Source: CAYRJA01 sp964424455
GTDB taxonomy: Bacteria > Bacteroidota > Bacteroidia > Chitinophagales > UBA10324
Direction of reading: 5' to 3'
Length of the DNA: 64,000 nt
Assembly (NCBI GenBank): GCA_964424455.1
Contig: CAYRJA010000003.1
Span: 1 to 64,000 of the forward strand
Shown piece after piece: positions 42,788 through 52,060 of the stretch. The translations under genes and the position numbers were made by a program. Position 1 is the first letter of the stretch, and the number at the start of each line of letters is the position of its first letter. The notes beneath the pieces are model-generated. The model was not told the DNA's origin. It ran no database searches and saw only the letters and a list, made by a program, of their open reading frames with translations.

Positions 42788-43720
42788 ATGCAGGGTAGAG
42801 TTATTAAATCCACCGGAAGTTGGTATAGTGTCTTGATGGAAGACAAAACTGTTGTACAATGCCGCATGACGGGGAAGTATCGCCTTATTGACAGACGAAC
42901 TACTAACCCTGTCGTTATTGGTGATTTGGTAGAAGTGGAAATGGAAGAGGGAGTAGGAACCGGCATAATTAAAAAGGTAGTACCAAGGAGTAATTACATC
43001 ATCCGCCAGTCATCACGGAACAGAACAGCGGAACATATTCTTGCAGCAAATCTTGATCAGGCAATGCTGATGGCAACATTGTCACAGCCAAGAACTTCCA
43101 CCGGATTCATAGACCGGTTTGTTGTTACAGCAACTGCTTATCACATTCCAACGACAATTGTTTTTAACAAGGCAGATATTTATTCTGAAGAAGAGCAAAA
43201 GGAACTGGAGAAACTTTCTGCACTTTACGAAAAGGCGGGTTATAGCGTGATCTTAACTTCAGCAGAAAAAGAATTTCATGTGGATGATGTTAAGGAAATT
43301 CTCAGAAACAAAATTACACTGGTAGCCGGTCATTCCGGAGTGGGTAAATCAACACTCATCAATAAAATTTATCCCGGATTGAATCTGAAGACCGGAGAAA
43401 TTTCTAATTACCATGGTAAAGGAACACATACTACCACCTTTGCAGAAATGTTTGAACTGCCATTCGGTGGATTTATTATTGATACTCCCGGAATAAAGGA
43501 ATTCGGTATCCTTGACTTTAAAGTTGAGGAAGTGTCACACTACTTTCCGGAGATGGAGAAGGTGTTACACGATTGTCAGTTTAATAATTGTCTTCACATC
43601 AATGAGCCGAAATGTGCTGTGAAAGAAGCGGTAAAGCATGATGAAATAAGTGAGTCGCGGTACATTAACTACCGGAACATAATTGAAGAAATAAAATCAG
43701 AAGAAAAAATTTACGATTGA
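42788..43720 (+). CDS. rsgA: Small ribosomal subunit biogenesis GTPase RsgA
   Basis: RsgA is a circularly permuted GTPase that checks late 30S maturation. The 310-aa protein shows an N-terminal OB-fold (GRVIKSTGSWYSVLMED), the permuted G motifs in order G4 (VFNKADIYSEE near 120), G1 (AGHSGVGKSTLINKI near 180) and G3 (IDTPGIKEFGI near 232), and a C-terminal zinc-binding region with Cys and His in HDCQFNNCLHINEPKCAVKE. It lies immediately before dtd (1-bp gap), so the two are probably one operon. Confidence 0.97.
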   Translation: MQGRVIKSTGSWYSVLMEDKTVVQCRMTGKYRLIDRRTTNPVVIGDLVEVEMEEGVGTGIIKKVVPRSNYIIRQSSRNRTAEHILAANLDQAMLMATLSQPRTSTGFIDRFVVTATAYHIPTTIVFNKADIYSEEEQKELEKLSALYEKAGYSVILTSAEKEFHVDDVKEILRNKITLVAGHSGVGKSTLINKIYPGLNLKTGEISNYHGKGTHTTTFAEMFELPFGGFIIDTPGIKEFGILDFKVEEVSHYFPEMEKVLHDCQFNNCLHINEPKCAVKEAVKHDEISESRYINYRNIIEEIKSEEKIYD

Positions 43721-43721
43721 G

Positions 43722-44174
43722 ATGCGCATATTGATTCAACGGGTTTCAGAAGCATCTGTAAGGATTGAAGGAGAGATTGTTTCCTCAATCGGTAACGGGT
43801 TGCTCGTGTTGCTGGGAATTGAAGAAGCAGATGCACCGGAAGATATTGAATGGCTTTCCTCAAAGATAGTTAACCTCCGAATCTTTGATGATACAAACGG
43901 AGTGATGAACCTTTCAGTGAAAGAGGTAAATGGAGAAATAATTTTAGTCAGTCAATTTACGCTACACGCTTCCACTAAGAAAGGGAATCGTCCTTCATAC
44001 ATCAAAGCGGCAAAACCGGAAATAGCTGTTCCGCTCTATGAAAAAATGATTCAGCAGCTTATCAAAGATTTAGGAAAACCTGTCGCTACCGGAAAATTTG
44101 GTGCAGATATGAAAGTGAGTCTGATAAATAACGGTCCTGTTACAATTTGGATAGATTCAAAGAACAGGGAATAA
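43722..44174 (+). CDS. dtd: D-aminoacyl-tRNA deacylase
   Basis: Dtd frees tRNA from mischarged D-amino acids and glycine. The 150-aa length is standard. It begins MRILIQRVSEASVRIEGEIV, has the SQFTLHASTKKGNRPS motif (catalytic Ser-Gln-x-Thr region) near residue 76 and the cross-subunit Gly-Pro motif in NNGPVTIWIDS near 138. It follows rsgA and is convergent with thiL. The TGTTACA copy at 44138 encodes the Val-Thr right after the Gly-Pro. Confidence 0.97.
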   Translation: MRILIQRVSEASVRIEGEIVSSIGNGLLVLLGIEEADAPEDIEWLSSKIVNLRIFDDTNGVMNLSVKEVNGEIILVSQFTLHASTKKGNRPSYIKAAKPEIAVPLYEKMIQQLIKDLGKPVATGKFGADMKVSLINNGPVTIWIDSKNRE

Positions 44175-44180
44175 CAGTTC

Positions 44181-45233
44181 TTATTTAATTATTTTTTCAG
44201 TAAACTGATTCCAGCCCTGAGCGGTAATATCATAAATGTTGTTCGACTTGCTAACTAACTTTATTCCATCTGTAACACTTGTAATGTGTCCTATTACAGA
44301 TAGCAGCGGATTGTTTTTTATCTTTTCAAAATCCTTTTGTGCTACAGTGAACAGCAATTCATAATCTTCTCCGCCACTCAATGCACAAGTAGTAGGATCA
44401 AGATTAAACTTCAGCGCCATGTTGTAGGTTTCTTCCGCAACCGGAATTTTATCTTCATACAACCGGCAGCCGACCTTTGAATTTTCGCAGATGTGAAGCA
44501 CTTCGGAAGAAAGACCATCGGAAATGTCAATCATTGAAGTGGGGATTACTCCAAGCTGATCAAGTAATTCCACAATATCTTTTCTTGCTTCAGGCATCAA
44601 TTGCCTGCCTACTAAGTATTTCTGATCTTCCAGATTGGGTTTAACGTTTGGGTTTTCAAGAAAAATTCTTTTCTCTCTTTCCAATAATTGCAAGCCGAGA
44701 TAAGCTGCTCCCAAATCTCCTGACACACAGAGCAAATCGCTTTCTTTTGCAGTGCTTCTCAACACAACTTTCTTTTCATCTACTTCACCGATTGCTGTAA
44801 CAGAAATAACCAAACCTTTGGTAGAATTGGAAGTATCTCCGCCAACCAGATCTATTTTATATTTCTCGCAAGCGTGATAAATCCCCTCATATAACTCACT
44901 TAACGCTTCCACCGAAAAACGATTGGAAGCGGCAATAGAAACTGTTATCTGTTTCGGTATGGCATTCATCGCATACACATCAGAAAGATTCACAATAACA
45001 GACTTGTAGCCTAAATGTTTTAGCGGCACATACATCAAATCGAAATGAATTCCTTCAATAAGCAAATCGGTTGTTACAACTGTTCGTTTGTTATTGAATT
45101 GCAAAACGGCGGCATCATCACCAACTCCTACAATGCTTGATTCATTTTTCAATTTAAAATTCTGAGTGAGGTGACGGATTAATCCGAATTCACCAATACT
45201 TGAGACTTCTGTTCGTTGCGTTGTTTCTTCCAT
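44181..45233 (-). CDS. thiL: Thiamine-monophosphate kinase
   Basis: ThiL phosphorylates thiamine monophosphate to the active cofactor thiamine diphosphate. The 350-aa protein has SSIGEFGLIRHLT near the N-terminus, SIVGVGDDAAVLQ with the metal-binding Asp pair near residue 37, DLLIEGIHFD, the conserved DLVGGDTSNS near 137, and SMIDISDGLSSEVLHI. The frame is open upstream to 45425, but those 64 residues are Cys-rich, unlike the family, and overlap the divergent gene at 45275. The ATG at 45231-45233, giving MEETTQRTEVSS, fits the family and is preceded by an exact promoter box. Confidence 0.94.
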   Translation of the reverse strand: MEETTQRTEVSSIGEFGLIRHLTQNFKLKNESSIVGVGDDAAVLQFNNKRTVVTTDLLIEGIHFDLMYVPLKHLGYKSVIVNLSDVYAMNAIPKQITVSIAASNRFSVEALSELYEGIYHACEKYKIDLVGGDTSNSTKGLVISVTAIGEVDEKKVVLRSTAKESDLLCVSGDLGAAYLGLQLLEREKRIFLENPNVKPNLEDQKYLVGRQLMPEARKDIVELLDQLGVIPTSMIDISDGLSSEVLHICENSKVGCRLYEDKIPVAEETYNMALKFNLDPTTCALSGGEDYELLFTVAQKDFEKIKNNPLLSVIGHITSVTDGIKLVSKSNNIYDITAQGWNQFTEKIIK

Positions 45234-45237
45234 AGTG

Positions 45238-45245
45238 CAAAAATA
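45238..45245 (-). promoter_or_regulatory. TAnnTTTG box 4 nt before thiL start
   Basis: CAAAAATA on the plus strand reads TATTTTTG on the minus strand. It ends 4 nt before the thiL ATG, which predicts a leaderless transcript if this box is used. Confidence 0.5.
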
Positions 45246-45262
45246 ATGAAAGTCAGTATTGT

Positions 45263-45270
45263 TAAATTTG
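45263..45270 (+). promoter_or_regulatory. TAnnTTTG box 4 nt before the YcxB-like gene
   Basis: TAAATTTG is an exact match followed by CACA and the ATG at 45275. With the divergent thiL box only 17 bp away, two leaderless divergent starts may share this 41-bp spacer. Confidence 0.5.
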
Positions 45271-45274
45271 CACA

Positions 45275-45781
45275 ATGATAAATCTGACTTTTCAATATAC
45301 TCCTGAAGTTTTGCAGGAAGCATACACACTTCACTACAAAAAAAACACTGTGTTACAAGGGAGACTCCTTCTGTTCTTAGGGATTTTATTAATTTGGACA
45401 GGGTTGCTTCTAATTCTGATTTCAAGAAATGAGGGAAGACAGATTCTTAACTATTCCTTTGTGGTTTATGGGTTGATTATAATCGTTGTCCATATCCGGA
45501 CAATGAAAACGATAGGGAAAAGAATGTTTAAGCAACTGAAAAACTCACCTCAAACCATACAGATTGCTGTTACAGAAGAAGAGATTACAATGAAGACTGA
45601 AAGAGGAGAAACGATTATACAGTGGGAAAATTTTCAGCTTGCAGTTATCTCAGAAACTATAGTACTTCTGTATCCGACAAAATCTTCATTTTATATCTTT
45701 TCTAAAAAAGATTTTAAGGATGATGAGTTTAACTCGTTTATTACAATGGTGAAACAGAAAATTCAAACTGTTAAACAGTAA
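45275..45781 (+). CDS. YcxB-like membrane protein
   Basis: The 168-aa protein has two adjacent transmembrane helices near residues 30-50 and 60-77, followed by a soluble C-terminal beta-rich domain with ITMKTERGETIIQWENFQLA near 105 and YPTKSSFYIFSKKDF near 135. This arrangement, and the W-x-x-(F/I) in the middle of the domain, match the widespread YcxB-like family, whose function is unknown. It is divergent from thiL. Confidence 0.75.
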   Translation: MINLTFQYTPEVLQEAYTLHYKKNTVLQGRLLLFLGILLIWTGLLLILISRNEGRQILNYSFVVYGLIIIVVHIRTMKTIGKRMFKQLKNSPQTIQIAVTEEEITMKTERGETIIQWENFQLAVISETIVLLYPTKSSFYIFSKKDFKDDEFNSFITMVKQKIQTVKQ

Positions 45782-45807
45782 TGAATAATCACAACAGGTA
45801 CTGATGC

Positions 45808-47433
45808 TTACTTAATTCGCTGAATGTTGTAAATGTAAAATGATTCTTCGGGCACAATAGAAGGTGAAAATCTATTCAATAAAGTCATTTTAACTGAATC
45901 AATAAAGACCATTTCTGTAACAGGCGTTCCGTTTGCATTCAACTGAGAGTTAGAAATGAAAATAACCGGCTCCTTTTTATTTCGTGTTAGCTTAAACACA
46001 TCATCAATTACATTTTGGATAGGTAATCCGTGCTTTCGCAGATCGTCCCATTTGATAAATGTTCCGTACTCACTCCGCTCACAATAATACAACGGCTTAT
46101 CAATCCATCCGGCAACTCCTACAGCCATCATGTCGGAAAACCCAATCATCTCATATTTATTCAATTGCTCAGTCATTAAATATCTGCCGGTTGCTTCGTT
46201 TTGTGAAAAAACATTTACAACATCTGAATACCATGCAAATAAACCTGCAACCAATTGAACTAATAACAGAGGAAGCAGTATTACATATCTAACTTTATAA
46301 ATCAGATTACTGAACTGTAACAGAAAAGAAGGTATCAACTTTTGGTAAGCGTTGTCGGCAGATTTCATTTCTGCAAACCACCATGCCATAAAGAATATGA
46401 TATACAGATGACCTACATAACGCAGGTAAGGGAGATAGGTGAGATAAGTAAATCCGAGGATACCGAGAGTAGCGCCTATATAAAACAGAAATGCATTTCT
46501 ATTGCGCAAAAACAAAACGGCAAAAAGCAACCATAATATAATTGAAATAGAAAAAATTTCATTGCTGATGTTCACCTGATCTTTAATTACAACATTTGAA
46601 TTCCAGAATGTAAAAGCAGAGAAAACAGGCAGAGGAATAAAAGTGCGAACCATATCAGCCATTGCAAAACGCAATCTGGTCATGTCAAAATGATCCATAA
46701 ACATGATATAGTTACGGCTGTGCTCGTTAGGTTTTATCTGCCAAGCTGATAATAGTAACCCGACTATAGCTATAATTATTCCTGCAATCAGGACTGAGGG
46801 TATTTTTTGAGGGCGTGTTGCAAATAAATCTACCATCCAAATTACAAACAGGCAACCAGCTATTATCAACGCATAAATATTGGTATTAGCCATCAGTAAC
46901 AGTGTTACACTCAGGTACAATATATTTTTTGCCTTATTTTTATAAAGCGCCATAAACAATATCATGAAGAAAATTCCCGGGGCATAGTTGCGGGCAATCA
47001 TAGCATATTCAAAAATCATAAAGTATCCTGCTGCAAACAACACTTTATGTAACCTTTTGAACGGTGAATATTTAGTGAAAAGAAAAATAGTGGCTACCGC
47101 AATCAGCCCGTGAAGCAGTTGCATACTAAACGGATTATCTGTAACACTTGTGAGTACAAACAACAATAAATGCCACAATGCCGGATGTCCTTCGTATTTC
47201 AGATTTTGGAAAAGCTCAGAAATGCTGTGACTGTCACGTGCAATCAACCACGCCTGAATTTCATCCCGCCACGGTTCATGGTAAAATATTCCCAAGAATA
47301 CAATAAGTGAATAAAGAGAAGCAATAAGCAGTGCAAAAACATTATCAGAGATAAAGAATTTTGACCTTGAATTTTCAGCCGGCTGAGCAGCAGGTACCGG
47401 TTGCTTTGTCTTTTTATGTTTTGCCTTAGCCAT
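45808..47433 (-). CDS. Polytopic membrane protein, GT39-like
   Basis: The 541-aa protein has a short basic cytosolic N-terminus (KAKHKKTKQPV) and about ten to twelve transmembrane helices. The first periplasmic loop, FYHEPWRDEIQAWLIARDSHS near residue 50, has the D-E pair typical of GT-C glycosyltransferases of the ArnT/PMT group, followed by GHPALWHLLLFVLTS. It probably transfers a sugar from a polyprenyl-phosphate carrier to a protein or lipid. The RNase HII gene ends 1 bp before this gene's start, so they form an operon. Confidence 0.72.
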   Translation of the reverse strand: MAKAKHKKTKQPVPAAQPAENSRSKFFISDNVFALLIASLYSLIVFLGIFYHEPWRDEIQAWLIARDSHSISELFQNLKYEGHPALWHLLLFVLTSVTDNPFSMQLLHGLIAVATIFLFTKYSPFKRLHKVLFAAGYFMIFEYAMIARNYAPGIFFMILFMALYKNKAKNILYLSVTLLLMANTNIYALIIAGCLFVIWMVDLFATRPQKIPSVLIAGIIIAIVGLLLSAWQIKPNEHSRNYIMFMDHFDMTRLRFAMADMVRTFIPLPVFSAFTFWNSNVVIKDQVNISNEIFSISIILWLLFAVLFLRNRNAFLFYIGATLGILGFTYLTYLPYLRYVGHLYIIFFMAWWFAEMKSADNAYQKLIPSFLLQFSNLIYKVRYVILLPLLLVQLVAGLFAWYSDVVNVFSQNEATGRYLMTEQLNKYEMIGFSDMMAVGVAGWIDKPLYYCERSEYGTFIKWDDLRKHGLPIQNVIDDVFKLTRNKKEPVIFISNSQLNANGTPVTEMVFIDSVKMTLLNRFSPSIVPEESFYIYNIQRIK

Positions 47434-47434
47434 A

Positions 47435-48064
47435 CTATGCGTTAAATAAACTCATTTGAGAATCAACTCCCAACAGGTTGAATGTAGTGCGATGATGTTC
47501 TGTAACACCAAATTCACGGATAGCAGCACGATGTTCAATGGTAGGATATCCTTTGTTTCTATCCCATCCATAGTTTGGATAATTCTTATGAAGTTTCAGT
47601 AAGTACTCATCCCGATGGGTTTTAGCGAGAACGGAAGCGGCAGCGATTGAAGCATAAGTCGCATCACCTTTTACGATACAGCGATGTTCAATTGCTTTGT
47701 ATTGTTTAAATCTGTTTCCGTCAATGAGTAACAACTCAGGTGTTACAGAGAGTTTATTAAGCGCCCTGTGCATAGCAAGAAAAGAAGCATTCAGGATATT
47801 AATTTCATCAATCTCTGTATTACTAACTGAGGCTACTGCCCAGGCAATAGCCTTTTCCTCTATAACAGATCGAAGCAGATTTCGGTCTTCTTCATTCATT
47901 TGCTTAGAGTCATTGAGCAGGTTGTGTGAAAATTTTTTTGGAAGAATAACGGTTGCGGCAAATACAGGACCTGCCAAACAGCCGCGACCTGCTTCATCGC
48001 ATCCGGCTTCTATTTTATTTTTAAGGAAAAATTTCTTTAACAATCTGATAATTGATTTTGCCAA
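47435..48064 (-). CDS. rnhB: Ribonuclease HII
   Basis: RNase HII removes ribonucleotides from DNA and RNA-DNA hybrids. The 209-aa protein has IEAGCDEAGRGCLAGPVFAA near residue 18 with the catalytic Asp-Glu pair, LLIDGNRFKQY with the third Asp near 112, and KGDATYASIAAASVLAKTHRDEYL near 132 with the last Asp. The only start that keeps the N-terminal residues is TTG at 48064; no ATG lies closer to the domain. It precedes the GT39-like gene. Confidence 0.95.
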   Translation of the reverse strand: MAKSIIRLLKKFFLKNKIEAGCDEAGRGCLAGPVFAATVILPKKFSHNLLNDSKQMNEEDRNLLRSVIEEKAIAWAVASVSNTEIDEINILNASFLAMHRALNKLSVTPELLLIDGNRFKQYKAIEHRCIVKGDATYASIAAASVLAKTHRDEYLLKLHKNYPNYGWDRNKGYPTIEHRAAIREFGVTEHHRTTFNLLGVDSQMSLFNA

Positions 48065-48162
48065 TTTAGAAAATCAGTATCTCTGAATCCGAAAAAATAT
48101 TTAACACTGAAATTTTCTCTGGGAATAACTATCTATTTCAGACGACTCTCTTTATATAAAAC

Positions 48163-48813
48163 TCAATTTTGCACTTTTCCACCGTAAGCCAAATCACCGG
48201 CATCACCGAGTCCGGGAACGATATATGCTTTAGAATTCAGTTCATCATCAATAGCGCCTGTCCAAATAGTAAAATCAGTCAGATTGTTTTGTACCTTTTC
48301 CACTCCGGCTTTACTGGCAATAACACAAACAATATGTGTATGTTTGGGTTTGCCAAATTTGTAAATCTGTTTCAGAGTCATTACCATGGAAGAACCGGTG
48401 GCAAGCATCGGGTCAACAATGATTAATATTTTGTTGTCAAGTGAAGCGCTTGCTAAATATTCTAAACGGATTTCAAAAGATCCATCTTCCAAGTGATGAC
48501 GATAAGCGCTGATGAATGCATTATCAGCATGGTCAAAATAATTGAGTACGCCTCTGTGCAATGGAAGTCCTGCCCGCAGAATGGTTCCAAGTATCGGCTG
48601 TTCTTTTAGTAAAGGAACATCCAAAGTTCCTAGAGGTGTTACAATTCTTTTGTTTTCATACTCTAATGTCTTACTGATTTCATAAGCGCAAATTTCACCG
48701 AAGCGCTCTATGTTTTTTCTGAATCGCATCCGGTCATGCTGTGTGTCTAAGCTGCGAATTTCAGAGACAAACTGGTTAACTAACGAATGTTGTTTTGAGA
48801 GGTCAACTATCAT
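48163..48813 (-). CDS. upp: Uracil phosphoribosyltransferase
   Basis: Upp salvages uracil by forming UMP from PRPP. The 216-aa protein has the PRPP-binding loop LIIVDPMLATGSSMVMTLK near residue 132 and the uracil-binding C-terminal region YIVPGLGDAGDLAYGG. LGTILRAGLPLHRGVLN near 75 is also diagnostic. The length is slightly above the usual 208-210. The gene follows the FemAB-like gene by 3 bp. Confidence 0.96.
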   Translation of the reverse strand: MIVDLSKQHSLVNQFVSEIRSLDTQHDRMRFRKNIERFGEICAYEISKTLEYENKRIVTPLGTLDVPLLKEQPILGTILRAGLPLHRGVLNYFDHADNAFISAYRHHLEDGSFEIRLEYLASASLDNKILIIVDPMLATGSSMVMTLKQIYKFGKPKHTHIVCVIASKAGVEKVQNNLTDFTIWTGAIDDELNSKAYIVPGLGDAGDLAYGGKVQN

Positions 48814-48816
48814 ATT

Positions 48817-49743
48817 TTATTTCTTTAAAATTTTCATCCACCAAGGTATATTATTTCTTCTGATGAACGGATAAAACACTTCATGTGAGCCAAAACCTTT
48901 GTAAAATTTTGAGATGGAAGAAATTTCAGAACCTTCAAAGTCGAAAATTAAATCAGAGTGCTCATATTTCTCCAATACAAAATCAATTAACCTGAACATC
49001 GCTCCATTCTTTCTTCCGGTTTCATTGGAAGAAGGGAAAATATTAATGATGAACCTTTTTGATCGGACAAAGAATCCTGCGGCACAAATCTGTCCATCGT
49101 TGCCTGTTACACCAATAATTTCTCCGGAGCTATTTTTCAAAACAGAATCCATCAGGTTTTTAAGTCGTTCATAGTCTTTTGACTTTATTTCATTTACCCT
49201 GTCACCTTGATTTTTTCTGAATAGTGAAATCAAAGTTTCAGGCGAAACATTATCTGTAACACTAAGATTTCCTTTCCGGGCTTTCTTTAGATTCCTTTTT
49301 GTATTTTCATTATATCCTGAAGTAATCTTACTATGATTATTATTCAGTAATAAATGATGGGTAAGTTTCTTTTTTACTGAAAACAAGTTTCCCGAATAAT
49401 CATTATCTGCATTAAGATTTATTTCAATGAGTTTAAATTCTTCAGGGATGTTTTCTAAAAAGGCATTTACAAGCTCAGGAGTAATTTTCTGAGTAGAGAA
49501 AATTCCAAGCTGCTGGGTGAAGAACGGCTGATATAAATAAGATATGCCGGCTTTCTTTTTCCATGTTAATGGGAAAACAGATTCATAATCATTCAGTACT
49601 AAAGCATCCCAACTGTAACAGACACTGTTCAAATACCAGGAATAAGCATAGGGTAATTCATTTATAGAATGGGCTATACACTCATCCCACTTTTTCATAT
49701 CAACCCTATCTTGAGAGAGATAAAGGATTTTACTCTCGCGCAT
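48817..49743 (-). CDS. FemAB/GNAT-like acyltransferase
   Basis: The protein (308 aa from the ATG chosen) has a GNAT-type fold in its second half: RNLKKARKGNLSV near residue 150, GNDGQICAAGFFVRSKRFI near 220, and the cofactor region NGAMFRLIDFVLEKYEHSDL near 245, followed by FDFEGSEISSISKFYKGFG. This pattern is found in FemAB-type peptidyl/acyl transferases of cell-envelope pathways. The frame opens at 49761, but MRESKILYLSQ at 49743 is a better start; it still overlaps the polysaccharide deacetylase-like gene by 14 bp, which suggests translational coupling and a joint envelope role. Confidence 0.7.
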   Translation of the reverse strand: MRESKILYLSQDRVDMKKWDECIAHSINELPYAYSWYLNSVCYSWDALVLNDYESVFPLTWKKKAGISYLYQPFFTQQLGIFSTQKITPELVNAFLENIPEEFKLIEINLNADNDYSGNLFSVKKKLTHHLLLNNNHSKITSGYNENTKRNLKKARKGNLSVTDNVSPETLISLFRKNQGDRVNEIKSKDYERLKNLMDSVLKNSSGEIIGVTGNDGQICAAGFFVRSKRFIINIFPSSNETGRKNGAMFRLIDFVLEKYEHSDLIFDFEGSEISSISKFYKGFGSHEVFYPFIRRNNIPWWMKILKK

Positions 49744-51034
49744 AGGCAATAAATTCTTCAAAATATTTATTCCATCCTTTCCATACGCTTGTCTTACTGA
49801 TTAAATCGTTGTGGGCAATGAATATAAAAGTCCCCTGAACGCTTTTAACTTCATTCACTAATAACTTCAACTCTTCTAATGCTGATTTGGGAGAGAGTTT
49901 GAGATAGTAATGCAGTGTTGAATCCATTGCGGCAAATGGAAATATCTTCAGATTGGTTTGCTCATCTTTCAACAAATCGTAGAAATAAAAAGGAGAGGCA
50001 ATGCTTGCGCGGAAACCAAGAATGGAAGCATGTCCCAACGACCAGTCTTCTTGCATACCTAATGCAATCAATGTGCGGTAGGTATTGGGAAAAGTAATTT
50101 TCAGATAATGCTGGCGGCTACGCACAATCTGCTTTCCGGTAATGGAATTAAGCCGGGCAATTTCCATTTCTAAGTTTTTGGGCTTCGTGTTGGATGAATA
50201 GCTGGGGTGCAATCCTATTAAAAACCGCTCAGATATTTTTTTAATCCATTGACGGAGAGTTCCGCTTCTCCATGAAATGTTTTTGTCATACTTACTGTAA
50301 TTTCCCATAGGGAAAAAATACACAGGATAAACTCTGTATGTGTTGCTGATGGAAAGCTGGTCTTCAAAAGTATCATACGGATCTTGTTCTTCACCGGCTA
50401 AAACACTTTTACGCAGAGTAAAAAACTCCCAGTCCCGCTTCAGCAAGGATTTAACCATAGACCCTTTCGAACGTAAAAAACCTCTCCCCTTAAAGCGAAA
50501 AGCAATATCAATATCATAAGTAAGAATGAACTGATATTCTTTGGCAGGGAAAATCAAGGAAGGAAAGAATTTCTGTAACAGTTCTTTAATGTGCAACGCA
50601 TAGTGGTTTACCAGAGGTTCATTGTAAAATGCCTTGAAGTAACTAATACTCTTTTCGCCGCGAAAACGATCGTACTTGTCACCTTTGAACGGGAGGTATT
50701 CCTCATAACGGCTTACCAAAAAAAAACTTGCAGCCAGCGGGTCATAGGGAAGGTCGGCACGTTCGTGGTTAGAGAAGAGAGTAACACGTTTTTTATATTC
50801 CCCGTAATCCATCCGCTGCGGGTGCACCTCCTTTTCAAATAAAATGGTGTGTGGATATATATGAATACCTTCCGAAAGAATATCCTTGGTATAGTTGATT
50901 TTGGGTCCATCATAATTATAGAACTTATCTATACTCGTGGTAAAATCAACATCCACTTCCAGCAAATCTCTGAAAATCAGATCCGCTATATACTGAAGCC
51001 GCGCAGTTACCTGTATAGAATATATTAATACCAT
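49730..51034 (-). CDS. Polysaccharide deacetylase-like protein
   Basis: The 434-aa protein resembles the Bacteroidota group annotated as polysaccharide deacetylase-like. The N-terminal ~130 residues carry DPLAASFFLVSRYEEYLPFK, a family hallmark. The NodB-like region begins with FILTYDIDIAFRFKG near residue 165, where the D-x-D would be the metal/catalytic pair, followed by HPSYSSN near 275 with a His that could bind metal. The final FIFIAHNDLIS near 410 holds another His. It is not a typical secreted enzyme: no signal peptide is visible. The neighbours (FemAB-like, dehydrogenase) suggest an envelope role; activity is unproven. Confidence 0.75.
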   Translation of the reverse strand: MVLIYSIQVTARLQYIADLIFRDLLEVDVDFTTSIDKFYNYDGPKINYTKDILSEGIHIYPHTILFEKEVHPQRMDYGEYKKRVTLFSNHERADLPYDPLAASFFLVSRYEEYLPFKGDKYDRFRGEKSISYFKAFYNEPLVNHYALHIKELLQKFFPSLIFPAKEYQFILTYDIDIAFRFKGRGFLRSKGSMVKSLLKRDWEFFTLRKSVLAGEEQDPYDTFEDQLSISNTYRVYPVYFFPMGNYSKYDKNISWRSGTLRQWIKKISERFLIGLHPSYSSNTKPKNLEMEIARLNSITGKQIVRSRQHYLKITFPNTYRTLIALGMQEDWSLGHASILGFRASIASPFYFYDLLKDEQTNLKIFPFAAMDSTLHYYLKLSPKSALEELKLLVNEVKSVQGTFIFIAHNDLISKTSVWKGWNKYFEEFIAYARE

Positions 51035-51049
51035 TTTCAGAGGCTAAAA

Positions 51050-51736
51050 TTAAGAGTAAAAAGTTTGTTTACTGTCATACATTGATTTTATCAGCGAGGA
51101 GATATTGTACCGGATATCTTTATGCGCATTTTGTACCGCAAGCAGTGTCTCGTAAATATTTTTTATTCCAATACGGTCTGCCCACTCAAATGGTCCGAAT
51201 GGATAGGCAGTACCCAGCTTCATCCCTTTGTCAATATCCGATTCAGACGCCGTTCCTTCTTCCAATGCCCAACAGGCTTCATTCACCAGCATAGCAATGA
51301 TGCGCGGTGTTACCATTCCCACACTGTCCTTCACCTCTTTCCATTTCCAGTTGAGTTGATTACTTATGGCAGCGAATTTTCCTTTTGACTTTTCATCAGG
51401 AAAAGAAACTTCCAGCAGCTTTCTGTTAATAAATCCGGGGAGAGAATTTACGCCAATAAAAAAACATTTTACAGAAGTAACATCCTCACATATTCCCGCT
51501 AAAGATTTTTTTACTGCACAACCTAAAACCGGTTTGCCTGACAGATTTTTATATAGATGAATCCGTTCAGGGAATTCATCAAGATTTAGGTCTACAATCA
51601 ACTCAAACTCGTTAAAATAATCTTCCGTTTTATCTTTTAGCTCTTTATAAGAAGTCATCACGACTAAATCTTTTTCCGAGATTATTCCCTGAAACTCACT
51701 TAATCGCCTGGAGCTTCCCAAAGCAAGGATTTTCAT
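51050..51736 (-). CDS. 3-hydroxyacyl-CoA dehydrogenase C-terminal domain protein
   Basis: The 228-aa protein has a degenerate Rossmann-like N-terminus (MKILALGSSRRLSEF; the GxGxxG motif is absent) and a clear 3HCDH C-terminal domain near residues 140-225: VTPRIIAMLVNEACWALEEG, DIDKGMKLGTAYPFGPFEWAD. Full-length enzymes have ~280-320 aa, and the NAD-binding motif is lost, so catalysis by the usual mechanism is doubtful. It may be a binding or structural relative. It is upstream of the deacetylase-like gene on the same strand. Confidence 0.78.
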   Translation of the reverse strand: MKILALGSSRRLSEFQGIISEKDLVVMTSYKELKDKTEDYFNEFELIVDLNLDEFPERIHLYKNLSGKPVLGCAVKKSLAGICEDVTSVKCFFIGVNSLPGFINRKLLEVSFPDEKSKGKFAAISNQLNWKWKEVKDSVGMVTPRIIAMLVNEACWALEEGTASESDIDKGMKLGTAYPFGPFEWADRIGIKNIYETLLAVQNAHKDIRYNISSLIKSMYDSKQTFYS

Positions 51737-52060
51737 AAATAAAAGATGGAGAATTTTTCTGCAAATCTAATCAAGCACTATTATAGTTGTTGTGTATTGC
51801 ACCTGTATCATAGCCGAAGATTATTCCGGCTTCTTTCGAAGTACAGCAAATTCTCTACATAACACCCTAAAGAAAAAACTCAATCTCTTACCAAATAGAA
51901 ATAAAATAAGAGAGAAAGAGTTGCGTTAATAAATATTAGCGCCTAAAGTATAATTCACAAATTATCTTTACGCTCCAGACAGAATATCGTGCCTTGTTAT
52001 TTTCTGTTTCTCATTATTAACCGACAACACTCCGGCTGTTACAATACTAACTTTACCGAT
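51737..52060. other. Intergenic region between divergent genes
   Basis: The 324-bp AT-rich spacer holds a near-consensus -7 box TATCTTTA at 51963-51970 for the plus-strand gene, one TGTTACA (52037) and an interrupted inverted repeat (AACTC...TCTCTT with AAGAGA...GAGTT, about 51878-51925). I found no RNA gene. Confidence 0.5.

Noticed and set aside
45234..45425. Upstream extension of the thiL reading frame (64 codons)
   Set aside because: The extension is Cys-rich, not family-like and overlaps the divergent gene; the ATG at 45233 has a promoter box right in front of it.
51989..52060. Upstream extension of the unknown gene starting at 52061
   Set aside because: The added residues are not conserved-looking, and a near-consensus promoter box lies just before this stretch.
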